IMG/VR virus record: IMGVR_UViG_3300042402_002841
Coordinates: 1-64,000 of that record
Reading direction: 5' to 3' (one strand)
Length of the DNA: 64,000 bases
Origin: a virus
Shown: positions 14,101-20,277 of the stretch, in pieces
Position numbering within the stretch: the first letter of the stretch is position 1
Layout: every line of letters starts with the position of its first letter
Program-made: the position numbers and the translations under genes
Notes under the pieces: generated by a model
The model's database searches: none
What the model saw: only the letters and a program-made list of their open reading frames with translations
What the model was told of the DNA's origin: nothing

Positions 14101-14244
14101 ATGAATAAGTCACATCGTGTGGCGATGGCGCAGGCTCTCTTGGCAGAGTTGTCTGAAGCCACTGCACGCTACGGTGCGAACAATGACGGTGTCCGCCGTC
14201 TCCACCGTTTGGTGCGAGACATGGTCGCCCAGTTGCTCGCCTAA
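14101..14244 (+). CDS. 47-residue duplicated protein, copy B
   Basis: MNKSHRVAMAQALLAELSEA; 37 of 47 residues are identical to the gene at 6838, with the same length and the same ATG-SD leader. The in-frame leaderless start at 14080 would add seven residues. Two Arg-rich amphipathic helices; function unknown. Confidence 0.75.
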   Translation: MNKSHRVAMAQALLAELSEATARYGANNDGVRRLHRLVRDMVAQLLA

Positions 14245-14271
14245 GGCGGTCAAGCACACTTGAGTCGGACT

Positions 14272-14299
14272 CGGCGCTCGGAGGGGCGTGGCAACAGAA
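14272..14299 (+). repeat. Conserved 28-bp block below duplicated gene, copy B
   Basis: Matches 7006-7033 at 26 of 28 positions. A terminator follows at 14309. Confidence 0.6.
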
Positions 14300-14308
14300 C
14301 CCTCACGG

Positions 14309-14336
14309 CGGGCTCACCCTTTGGGGTGGGCTTTTT
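14309..14336 (+). terminator. Terminator
   Basis: GGCTCACCC and GGGTGGGC arms followed by TTTTTG. Confidence 0.6.
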
Positions 14337-14352
14337 GCTTGCCCCCGTTCGG

Positions 14353-14403
14353 GAGCCCAGCATCTCGCCTTTCGGGGGGTTGCGCAAGCGAAAACGCTGG
14401 GCT
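14353..14403. repeat. AGCCCAGC/GCTGGGCT hairpin, copy 2
   Basis: AGCCCAGC and GCTGGGCT arms with an internal GCCTTTCGGGGGG/TTGCGCAAGCG structured loop. Confidence 0.55.
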
Positions 14404-14463
14404 GTTTGTTTGCGCAGAAACTAGCAAGCAGGCTTGGTAAGTTGCTCAAAAAAATCTTCCGCA

Positions 14464-14501
14464 AGGTTGTTTTTTGTCCTTACTACCGATAATATGAAGG
14501 T
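14464..14501 (+). promoter_or_regulatory. Repeat promoter (leaderless)
   Basis: AGGTTGTTTTTTGTCCTTAC then TACC abutting GATAAT, ending at the ATG at 14502. Confidence 0.8.
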
Positions 14502-14627
14502 ATGGGATTACTACCTTTCAAAGACCAAGAAGAATACGATGCCTACTTTAGTAGGTGCTTAGAATGCGAGCAGGCAGATAGCGTGTTCTGTGACGAGTGC
14601 GAAGATAAGAAAGACGAGGAGGAATAG
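14502..14627 (+). CDS. 41-residue acidic Cys protein
   Basis: MGLLPFKDQEEYDAYFSRC, leaderless. CLEC and CDEC suggest a minimal zinc knuckle; the tail is KKDEEE. Unknown. Confidence 0.6.
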   Translation: MGLLPFKDQEEYDAYFSRCLECEQADSVFCDECEDKKDEEE

Positions 14628-14629
14628 CC

Positions 14630-14707
14630 GTGACGACCTTTCTAGTTCTATACATGGGTGCGGGTGTAGGTGTGACAGCCTTGCTTGCAACCTTCCTAGC
14701 GAAATAG
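14630..14707 (+). CDS. 25-residue membrane peptide
   Basis: GTG start with a very strong SD (GAGGAGGAAT). A single hydrophobic helix (FLVLYMGAGVGVTALLATFL). No homologue recognised. Confidence 0.45.
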   Translation: MTTFLVLYMGAGVGVTALLATFLAK

Positions 14708-14839
14708 CCCAAAACCTACTTGACCAGCCCAGCAATTGTGGCTAGTATCACTAACAGACCTCACCACACCCCCACTCATGAGGCGATAGATGCCCCCGAC
14801 CTGAAAATGGTTGAGGGGCATTTGTCGTATTATGGGTAG

Positions 14840-14947
14840 ATGACAAATGAAAACGCTGGGCTCCCGCCTGAGGAAAAAAAGAAGAAAAAGAACAAGCCAC
14901 GCTTCTTGCAGAAAAAACCCAAGCGAGGTTGTCGTACCTGCCTATAA
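14840..14947 (+). CDS. Possible 35-residue Lys-rich peptide
   Basis: MTNENAGLPPEEKKKKKNK, basic throughout. A TATTAT hexamer lies seven bases before the ATG, compatible with a leaderless start. The codon for AGL uses the recurrent GCTGGGCT DNA motif, so this may only be repeat DNA. Confidence 0.3.
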   Translation: MTNENAGLPPEEKKKKKNKPRFLQKKPKRGCRTCL

Positions 14948-14964
14948 CCTATATCCTCAGAATC
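14926..14964 (+). promoter_or_regulatory. Repeat promoter (leaderless), divergent
   Basis: AGGTTGTCGTACCTGCCTAT then AACC abutting TATATC, ending at the ATG at 14965. Confidence 0.65.
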
Positions 14965-15285
14965 ATGTTAGCAAAAGATGCAGAAAACTTTGACCCAAGC
15001 GAAGTGGCGGTCAAGCCTCTAACACGAGACGACATTCAGGAACATCTTGATGCGTTAGGAGAGACAGCACTTTTGATGGATGGGTTTGACGAAGCACTCA
15101 TCGGGTTTTCACAGCGCATCAACGCCCCGTTTCTTGCCGTGTACTCATGGGAAAAGATGATGGATGTCTGTATGGAGCGTGACGGAATGACTTGGGAAGA
15201 AGCAGAGGAGTACATTAGTTTCAACTGCATCGGGGCTTGGGTCGGTGAGCAGACTCCGATAATCGTTATGCCCGTAGTTTTCTAG
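14965..15285 (+). CDS. Conserved phage protein (LLMDGFDEALIGF family)
   Basis: 106 residues, leaderless. The pattern LLxDGFxxALIG, YSxEKxxxxCMERDGMTxEEAxEYxxFNxxGAWVGExTP recurs in many phages of diverse hosts. Function unknown; compact alpha/beta. Confidence 0.8.
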   Translation: MLAKDAENFDPSEVAVKPLTRDDIQEHLDALGETALLMDGFDEALIGFSQRINAPFLAVYSWEKMMDVCMERDGMTWEEAEEYISFNCIGAWVGEQTPIIVMPVVF

Positions 15286-15301
15286 GTAAATTTTACTCAC
15301 C

Positions 15302-15339
15302 ATGTTGCAATAGGTACTTACTACCTGTAATATGAATGT
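15302..15339 (+). promoter_or_regulatory. Repeat promoter (leaderless)
   Basis: ATGTTGCAATAGGTACTTAC then TACC abutting TGTAATAT, ending at the ATG at 15340. Confidence 0.7.
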
Positions 15340-15513
15340 ATGAACGAAACTCAAGTCGTCACAAAAAAGCCAAAGGCTTGGCGTAATGGTCGGTACTATT
15401 ACTGCCTAAGCCATAGCACGAAGCAGGTCATTGACCACGAAGTTATCTACGAAGGTGACACCGCCCTATGGGAAGGTCGCAAGTGCGACTGGTGTAAAGC
15501 AGGTCTGAAATGA
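15340..15513 (+). CDS. 57-residue zinc-knuckle-like protein
   Basis: Contains RNGRYYYCLSHST and a C-terminal CDWC. Leaderless; ATGA-coupled to the next gene. Unknown function. Confidence 0.6.
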   Translation: MNETQVVTKKPKAWRNGRYYYCLSHSTKQVIDHEVIYEGDTALWEGRKCDWCKAGLK

Positions 15514-15611
15514 AAGACTGGACACAAGAAGAAGTAGAAGCCTACGATGACTTCATGGAGTCATGGGCGAACTCACACATGTGTGACCAGCAAGAAGATG
15601 ATGACCGATAA
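15510..15611 (+). CDS. 33-residue acidic peptide
   Basis: MKDWTQEEVEAYDDFMESW..., translationally coupled on both sides. Acidic helix. Confidence 0.45.
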   Translation: MKDWTQEEVEAYDDFMESWANSHMCDQQEDDDR

Positions 15612-15780
15612 GCCCCCTTTGGCTCTTCACCTAAAAGGTAGGAATGGTATTTTGCAAACCTATGACGGGGCTACTCCTTGCGTAGTTACCGCATGTGGTT
15701 GGGTAAATCCACCCGAAGATAGAATGGCGTCTGACATTAGTGAGACGACCTGCGTTTTGTGTTTAGAAAATGCTTACTGA
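15601..15780 (+). CDS. Small Cys protein
   Basis: 59 residues (an ATG one codon upstream is equally possible). VTACGW and a C-terminal CVLC suggest a zinc site of a type common among small actinophage proteins. Overlaps both neighbours. Confidence 0.55.
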   Translation: MTDKPPLALHLKGRNGILQTYDGATPCVVTACGWVNPPEDRMASDISETTCVLCLENAY

Positions 15781-16012
15781 CAGCCCATACGAGATGTTTA
15801 TAGAGCGAGTGTATGCCTCTTACGAACACCCAGCAAACACTAAAAACATTGGACAGGTTTTCTTCACAAAGTTGAATAAAGAGCGCCCCGCTATCGCATC
15901 TCGTATTAAAGACACCATGTTTGACCCACGCAAAAGCGACTTCCTCCACCCGAAGATTGTTGATACAGTTCGCTTGCAATGGGAAGAAGAAGACAACCTC
16001 TCATCTGACTGA
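15770..16012 (+). CDS. Small conserved phage protein
   Basis: 80 residues starting MLTDSPYEMFIERVYASY. Mostly helical, with a KIVDTVRLQWEEE tail. Last gene of the operon headed by the promoter at 15302. Function unknown. Confidence 0.65.
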   Translation: MLTDSPYEMFIERVYASYEHPANTKNIGQVFFTKLNKERPAIASRIKDTMFDPRKSDFLHPKIVDTVRLQWEEEDNLSSD

Positions 16013-16046
16013 TGGACTCGGGGCTCCTACACAAAGAGTTCCACTC

Positions 16047-16084
16047 AGGTTGTGATTCGTACTTACTGCCGATATCATGGAAGT
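16047..16084 (+). promoter_or_regulatory. Repeat promoter without clear ORF
   Basis: AGGTTGTGATTCGTACTTAC then TGCC abutting GATATC. The usual ATG position reads TAAG. Confidence 0.7.
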
Positions 16085-16247
16085 AAGTGGAAGTGAAAGC
16101 GGATACTGGTGGAAAAGGCTGACGCCAACCGAAAGGTTGGAGGTTATGCGGTGAACAAACATAATCAAAGCAGACCACACAACAATTAGTTTCTGCTAAC
16201 GGGAAACGGGAAACAAACCTCACGAGAAATCGTGGGGTTTTTTCTTT
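16085..16247 (+). ncRNA. Candidate ~160-nt small RNA
   Basis: Spans from the expected +1 of the 16047 promoter to a 10-bp GAAA-capped terminator. It contains the internal hairpin CCAACC GAAA GGTTGG. Coding potential is limited to very short frames. Confidence 0.4.
16216..16247 (+). terminator. GNRA-capped terminator
   Basis: AACCTCACGA GAAA TCGTGGGGTT, then TTTTTC. Confidence 0.75.
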
Positions 16248-16307
16248 TATCCACCCACGCACAGCCCAGCGTTTTAGATTGCTGTTTCCAACGGTTGTGT
16301 AATTGCT

Positions 16308-16340
16308 TTCCGCCACCGTAAATGGATTAGGGATAACACA
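16308..16340 (+). repeat. CCGCCACC element, copy 6
   Basis: TTTCCGCCACCGT, spacer, GATTAGGGATAACAC. The next ATG-SD promoter is exactly 228 bp on, as for copy 5. Confidence 0.75.
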
Positions 16341-16429
16341 TTCGCCTTTTCGGCGCACACGACACTCATTTGTTTATTTTATTGGTTTTGTTTTAGGGAT
16401 GGTTTCTGGCTCGGTTTTTCTGGTTCTGG

Positions 16430-16472
16430 CAGCCCAGCCTTTCTACTTCCCTGAACTCAGAACCCTGGGCTC
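16430..16472. repeat. AGCCCAGC/GCTGGGCT hairpin, copy 3
   Basis: AGCCCAGC and CCTGGGCT arms about 27 nt apart, followed by a CCCCGCGCGCGGGCG tail. Confidence 0.55.
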
Positions 16473-16535
16473 CCCGCGCGCGGGCGAGCAAGCAAAAAAG
16501 TGATGGGGTAAGTTTCAGAAAAAAATGTAGTCGGC

Positions 16536-16573
16536 AGGTTGTTTTTTGTACCTTCTACCGATAAAGTGGAAGT
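16536..16573 (+). promoter_or_regulatory. Repeat promoter with SD module lacking the first ATG
   Basis: AGGTTGTTTTTTGTACCTTC then TACC abutting GATAAA. The +1 ATG of the module has become ACA, leaving only the SD (GGAGGTGA) for the ATG at 16599. Confidence 0.75.
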
Positions 16574-16598
16574 ACAAGTGGGATGGAGGTGAAAAATT

Positions 16599-16742
16599 AT
16601 GGAAAATGAATGCACATGTGCAGGTGACCCTGCGCTCGCCTGCACGGGCGAGGTCGTCATGCGTGCGGTGGGGTTCCCTGCGGAGCCTGAGCCGTTCTGC
16701 GTGGCGCATTGGGAGCAGACCCTAGACGCACTGGGGCTCTAG
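16599..16742 (+). CDS. 47-residue Cys-containing protein
   Basis: MENECTCAGDPALACTGEVV. Three N-terminal Cys plus CVAHW later could form a zinc site. SD GGAGGTGA nine bases upstream. Unusually GC-rich codons (GCG, GTG, CTC) compared with neighbours. Confidence 0.6.
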   Translation: MENECTCAGDPALACTGEVVMRAVGFPAEPEPFCVAHWEQTLDALGL

Positions 16743-16754
16743 TCCTCGTGCGTT

Positions 16755-16780
16755 GTCCCCACCTTCGGGTGGGGACTCTC
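16755..16780 (+). terminator. Terminator-like hairpin
   Basis: GTCCCCACC TTC GGGTGGGGAC, then TCTC. Confidence 0.65.
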
Positions 16781-16875
16781 GCCATGCCCCCGTTCGGGCA
16801 GCCCCGTCGCTCCCTTTCAAGCAGTCAATGCGAACATCAAACCAACCTGAAGTTCACGCCAAAAGTCATTTGGGA

Positions 16876-16916
16876 AGCCCAGCCTTTCATCTTCACGCAA
16901 GTCAAACTGCTGGGCT
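16876..16916. repeat. AGCCCAGC/GCTGGGCT hairpin, copy 4
   Basis: Perfect 8-bp arms AGCCCAGC and GCTGGGCT with about 25 nt between. Confidence 0.6.
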
Positions 16917-16969
16917 CTTGGGTGCACCGCAAAAACCGCAATAAAGTTTCGCAAAAAAATGTTGTAGCA

Positions 16970-17007
16970 AAGTTGTTATTGGTACTTACAACCTATAACA
17001 TGGGTGT
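16970..17007 (+). promoter_or_regulatory. Repeat promoter
   Basis: AAGTTGTTATTGGTACTTAC then AACC abutting TATAAC. The following gene at 17050 has a leader. Confidence 0.7.
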
Positions 17008-17049
17008 TGTTGGGAATCCCCCCAACCTCGTCCTGAAAGGGGACACTCC

Positions 17050-17271
17050 TTGTCCAAATCCACAGCCCTTCGCTTTTCTTTAGCGACACTTCTATCTCGG
17101 CTCTCATTCCGAGTTTGTCCGTTAGAGTTCAAACGCCGTTTCTGTGAAGAAGTGGAAGAACTCATTGAGGACATGGAACCACTCAACAACTGGACGCCCA
17201 ACGAGTGGGAAACTTGGTCAGCAGACGGAACACGACGCCTACCTGCTGGCGGTCGCACAGGGCGCTTCTGA
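17050..17271 (+). CDS. Small protein, probable TTG start
   Basis: 73 residues read from TTG with GGGG ten bases upstream. The acidic helix VEELIEDMEPLNNW and the following NEWETWSADG look protein-like. A strong terminator follows. The start codon is uncertain. Confidence 0.5.
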   Translation: MSKSTALRFSLATLLSRLSFRVCPLEFKRRFCEEVEELIEDMEPLNNWTPNEWETWSADGTRRLPAGGRTGRF

Positions 17272-17297
17272 CGATAAGCCCTCACCCCACAACAGAG

Positions 17298-17333
17298 ACC
17301 CCGTGCGAGTTCCCTCCCTCGCACGGGGTTTTC
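17298..17333 (+). terminator. Terminator
   Basis: ACCCCGTGCGAG and CTCGCACGGGGT arms followed by TTTCTG. The same stem sequence recurs in the terminator at 19758. Confidence 0.75.
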
Positions 17334-17382
17334 TGCTGTCTGCCCCCGAACGAAACAGCAAACGCTGGGCTATGATGCAGGC

Positions 17383-19290
17383 GTGAAACAACTCAAACTT
17401 GATGACGACCACCTAGTTCTTGACTTTCCATACGACCCAAGCGAAGTGGCTCAGGTGAAGGGGATAAAAGGTGCGAAGTGGGACAAGGTATCCCGTGTGT
17501 GGCGAGTGCCGATGTCAAGCCTCACAGAGGCAAGAGAGTTCGCTCAGACGCACGGCTTTGAGATAGACACCGAGGTACTGCTGTTCACCTTGCCAGCCCC
17601 CAAGAACGAAAAACGGGGCGTCACGGCCATCGGAAACTGGCTGATGATGTCCTTTGGGTACGACAGAGTAATGGTTCAGTCAGTCAAACAAGTTCCAGGA
17701 GTTACATGGGACAACAAAACCCACTCGTGGCGAGCCCCGATGACAAGTATCGCCGAGGTAGTGAAGTGGGCTGACACCTTCAAACAACCCGTACCTGAAG
17801 ATGTGCGACAAATGCTTACAGAAATAAACAACTCCATGTCAGAACTCAGTAATGCTTCTCGTCAAACTGACGCTGAACTGGAAGTTGCTGGGCTCCCGCT
17901 TCTTCCGTATCAACGAGCAGGAGTTGCATACGCTTCAAACGCACGGAGAACTTTCATCGCTGATGAGATGGGCTTGGGTAAAACACTACAAGCCATTGCG
18001 ACACTGGAGTATGTCTCCGACTCATATCCAGCCGTTGTCGTGTGCCCCGCAACACTCGTACTCAACTGGAAAGCCGAATACAACAGGTGGCTCCCACACA
18101 GAACTGTCAAGGTCGTAACCGACAGGAAGGAGTTCCCTTCTGACTATGATGTGGTCGTTATTGGTTATTCTAACATTAGTAACTGGGAAAAGCAACTTTT
18201 GAACCACAAATCTTATGTGTTTGACGAAAGCCATTACTGCAAGACCCCTAAAGCACAACGAACAAAGAGTGCGGTAAAGATTGCAAAATCAGCCCCGAAA
18301 GATGGCATCGTACTGTGTCTTACGGGAACTCCAGTTACCAACCGACCTGCCGAATACGCAAGCCAACTCAACATCATCGGGAAGTTAGACAAGTTTGGTG
18401 GAGAGTGGGGCTTCTACAGACGCTATTGCGGGGCCTTTAAGGACAAATGGGGACAATGGCATCTTGATGGTCACTCAAACTTGGATGAACTCAACGAGCG
18501 ACTTCGTTCCACTTGCTACATCAGACGCACTAAAGAGCAGGTTCTTACCGAACTGCCACCCGTTTTGCACAACCCTGTTCTGGTTGACGGGACTGCGGCG
18601 GGATTAAAAGAATACAAAAAAGCAGAAGCAGACATCGTTGCATACCTCGTTCAGCGAGCAAAGGAAATCGCTCAAGAACTTGGACTTAACCCGAACTCGG
18701 CTGCGGTTGTAGCAAAAATCAAAGCAGAGTCAAACCAGCATCTTGTCCGTCTATCCGTACTTCGCCGTTTGTCAGCCAAAGCAAAAATGCCAGCAATCAA
18801 GGAGTGGGTGGAGTCCCGTGTTGCCGACGGAAAGAAAGTCGTAATCGCTGCGCACCACAGGGATGTAGTAGACGAACTAGCACTTGCATTTGGCAACCTG
18901 CGTATTCAAGGGGGAATGGACATTACTGACATTGAGGAACAGAAGCGCAAGTTTATTGAACTTCCATGTGAAGAAGCGCCAGTCATTGTTCTCTCAATCC
19001 AAGCGGCAAAAACGGGGCACAACCTTCAGATTGCACAAGATGTACTTTTTGTGGAACTTCCTTGGACACCTGCTGATGTAGACCAAACTTATAGTCGGTG
19101 CCACAGGCTTGGACAGAAGTCTTCCGTCACCGCTACTTATTTGTTATGTGATGGAACCATAGATGAGGACATCTACTCACTGATTGAACGCAAGCGTGGT
19201 GTTGTCAATCAGGCTGTTGATGGCGGTGGCCCCGCTGATGAAGACAACTCTGTTCAAGAATTGCTGTTCAAATATCTAAATAAAGGGTAA
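17383..19290 (+). CDS. SNF2-family (SMARCAL1-like) helicase/translocase
   Basis: 635 residues, GTG start; TATGAT six bases upstream allows a leaderless transcript. Residues ~1-140 contain two HARP-like repeats (VKGIKGAKWDKVSRVWRVP and VKQVPGVTWDNKTHSWRAP), as in SMARCAL1-type fork-remodelling enzymes. The ATPase core has DEMGLGKT near 192-199, DESH near 279, TGTP near 313 and the C-terminal QTYSRCHRLGQ near 575-585. Such enzymes anneal or remodel DNA forks. It opens the replication gene cluster. Confidence 0.9.
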   Translation: MKQLKLDDDHLVLDFPYDPSEVAQVKGIKGAKWDKVSRVWRVPMSSLTEAREFAQTHGFEIDTEVLLFTLPAPKNEKRGVTAIGNWLMMSFGYDRVMVQSVKQVPGVTWDNKTHSWRAPMTSIAEVVKWADTFKQPVPEDVRQMLTEINNSMSELSNASRQTDAELEVAGLPLLPYQRAGVAYASNARRTFIADEMGLGKTLQAIATLEYVSDSYPAVVVCPATLVLNWKAEYNRWLPHRTVKVVTDRKEFPSDYDVVVIGYSNISNWEKQLLNHKSYVFDESHYCKTPKAQRTKSAVKIAKSAPKDGIVLCLTGTPVTNRPAEYASQLNIIGKLDKFGGEWGFYRRYCGAFKDKWGQWHLDGHSNLDELNERLRSTCYIRRTKEQVLTELPPVLHNPVLVDGTAAGLKEYKKAEADIVAYLVQRAKEIAQELGLNPNSAAVVAKIKAESNQHLVRLSVLRRLSAKAKMPAIKEWVESRVADGKKVVIAAHHRDVVDELALAFGNLRIQGGMDITDIEEQKRKFIELPCEEAPVIVLSIQAAKTGHNLQIAQDVLFVELPWTPADVDQTYSRCHRLGQKSSVTATYLLCDGTIDEDIYSLIERKRGVVNQAVDGGGPADEDNSVQELLFKYLNKG

Positions 19291-19295
19291 TTGCA

Positions 19296-19334
19296 AGGTT
19301 GTTATTTGTACCTGCTACCGATAAAGTGATAGTA
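19296..19334 (+). promoter_or_regulatory. Repeat promoter (leadered)
   Basis: AGGTTGTTATTTGTACCTGC then TACC abutting GATAAA. A ~20-nt leader with AAAGGAA precedes the ATG at 19354. Confidence 0.75.
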
Positions 19335-19353
19335 AGACAAGAAAGGAATACAC

Positions 19354-19476
19354 ATGGACTTGTCAATTAGTATCCACCCAATGCTGGTGGTAACAATCAT
19401 CACAGCATTTATTGCGCTTCGCATCATGCGGTTTGAGAAACGGGGCACCCGTGTGCGCAAAATAATTCGCAAGTAG
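19354..19476 (+). CDS. 40-residue membrane peptide
   Basis: A hydrophobic helix (MLVVTIITAFIALRI) followed by the basic tail EKRGTRVRKIIRK, N-out topology by the positive-inside rule. Good SD. Function unknown. Confidence 0.6.
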   Translation: MDLSISIHPMLVVTIITAFIALRIMRFEKRGTRVRKIIRK

Positions 19477-19483
19477 GAAGGGC

Positions 19484-19513
19484 TTTCCGCCACCGTTAAC
19501 AGATTAGGGATAT
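19484..19513 (+). repeat. CCGCCACC element, copy 7
   Basis: TTTCCGCCACCGT, spacer, GATTAGGGATA. The ATG-SD promoter follows 121 bp on. Last copy seen in the window. Confidence 0.75.
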
Positions 19514-19604
19514 TTGTTAGGGTTTGCTTGCGCCCCTCACTACCATTATTCACGACTTTCGGTGGGTTTCGTTTCGCAATCCTGTGGATAACTTTTTTCT
19601 TCCG

Positions 19605-19642
19605 AGGTTGTTTTTTGTACCTTCTACCTATATCATGGAAGT
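19605..19642 (+). promoter_or_regulatory. Repeat promoter with ATG-SD module
   Basis: AGGTTGTTTTTTGTACCTTC then TACC abutting TATATC. The ATG at 19643 begins MSGKEV. Confidence 0.75.
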
Positions 19643-19663
19643 ATGAGTGGGAAGGAGGTGATT

Positions 19664-19744
19664 ATGTACCCAGTCTATTACACCTGTGAGGTGTGCGGTT
19701 ATGAGTTCGCTTATGACCGACCTGACTCTTGCGATTGCGAGTAG
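19664..19744 (+). CDS. 26-residue Cys peptide
   Basis: MYPVYYTCEVCGYEFAYDRP. CEVCG and a terminal CDCE resemble half of a rubredoxin-type zinc knuckle. An in-frame leaderless start at 19643 adds MSGKEVI. Perfect SD GGAGGTGA. Confidence 0.55.
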   Translation: MYPVYYTCEVCGYEFAYDRPDSCDCE

Positions 19745-19757
19745 TCAGCCCTCCGCA

Positions 19758-19799
19758 AAGCCCTCGTGCGAGTTCCCTCCCTCGCACGGGGGCTTTTTG
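19758..19799 (+). terminator. Terminator
   Basis: AAAGCCCTCGTGCGAG pairs with CTCGCACGGGGGCTTT, then TT. Confidence 0.75.
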
Positions 19800-19821
19800 C
19801 CGTACCCACACCTCCACGCAC

Positions 19822-19862
19822 AGCCCAGCGTTTTTATCCCCACGAACCTGAGATGCTGGGCT
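19822..19862. repeat. AGCCCAGC/GCTGGGCT hairpin, copy 5
   Basis: AGCCCAGCG and TGCTGGGCT arms with about 22 nt between, followed by CCCCGCCCGCACGGGCG. Confidence 0.6.
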
Positions 19863-19927
19863 CCCCGCCCGCACGGGCGCAAGCAGACTGGATAGGGGTG
19901 CGAGTTTCAGAAAAAAATGTTGTCGTG

Positions 19928-19964
19928 AGGTTGCTTTTTGTACTTCCTACCTGTATATTGGAAG
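19928..19964 (+). promoter_or_regulatory. Repeat promoter with ATG-SD module
   Basis: AGGTTGCTTTTTGTACTTCC then TACC abutting TGTATATT. The ATG at 19965 begins MSGTEV. Confidence 0.7.
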
Positions 19965-19986
19965 TATGAGTGGAACGGAGGTGAAA

Positions 19987-20112
19987 ATGTATACGAAATA
20001 TCCCGTGAACGGGTTTTTTCGCCACTGGGGATTAGTCCTCGGCTTGGTGAAGCCCAAGCGCCCAGTGCGCCGTGGGGGCGAGCCTAAGGGCTGTGGTTGC
20101 GAGTCCTGCTAG
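19987..20112 (+). CDS. 41-residue basic Cys protein
   Basis: MYTKYPVNGFFRHWGLVLGL, basic middle (KPKRPVRRGGEPKG) and a CGCESC tail. In-frame leaderless start at 19965. SD GGAGGTGA. Unknown. Confidence 0.55.
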   Translation: MYTKYPVNGFFRHWGLVLGLVKPKRPVRRGGEPKGCGCESC

Positions 20113-20139
20113 GGCTCGCAATCCCCACCCTTCCATCAC

Positions 20140-20180
20140 AAAGAACCCACCTGCACCCCCACTCGGCAGGTGGGTTCTTT
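20140..20180 (+). terminator. Strong terminator
   Basis: A perfect 15-bp stem AAAGAACCCACCTGC/GCAGGTGGGTTCTTT with an 11-nt loop. It ends the accessory region. Confidence 0.8.
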
Positions 20181-20220
20181 GCTGTCCTAAAACAAGCGCA
20201 AATGCTGGGCTCTCGCAATG

Positions 20221-20249
20221 TTGTGTTTTTTGGTTTTTCGTAGTATGCT
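20221..20249 (+). promoter_or_regulatory. Sigma-A-like promoter of the DUF932 gene
   Basis: TTGTGT, 17-bp spacer, TATGCT. It lacks the ACYTACTACC block, so it belongs to a different class from the repeat promoters. Confidence 0.45.
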
Positions 20250-20277
20250 TCTCATAAATCTAACGGAAGGTTACGAG

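Larger units (their letters stand above)
16013..16598 (+). other. Gene-free stretch with promoter, terminator, element copy 6, hairpins
   Basis: 586 bp. It holds a repeat promoter (16047), a candidate small RNA ending at a terminator (16216), CCGCCACC copy 6, an AGCCCAGC hairpin (16430) and another repeat promoter (16536). A 25-codon ORF at 16077-16154 starts inside the promoter and is not convincing. Confidence 0.6.
16743..17049 (+). other. Gene-free stretch: terminator, hairpin, promoter
   Basis: 307 bp with a TTCG-type terminator (16755), an AGCCCAGC hairpin (16876) and a repeat promoter (16970). A 27-codon ORF begins at the promoter ATG (17000) but is rich in Pro and unconvincing. Confidence 0.6.

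Noticed and set aside
16077-16154. 25-codon ORF starting in the 16047 promoter
   Set aside because: Its ATG lies just after the -10 but upstream of the usual +1, so it would probably not be transcribed whole.
16709-17083. 124-codon plus-strand frame
   Set aside because: Crosses a terminator, an AGCCCAGC hairpin and a repeat promoter; composition not protein-like.
3180-19513. CRISPR array made of the CCGCCACC elements
   Set aside because: Copies are about 2.4 kb apart with genes between them, and no cas genes are present.
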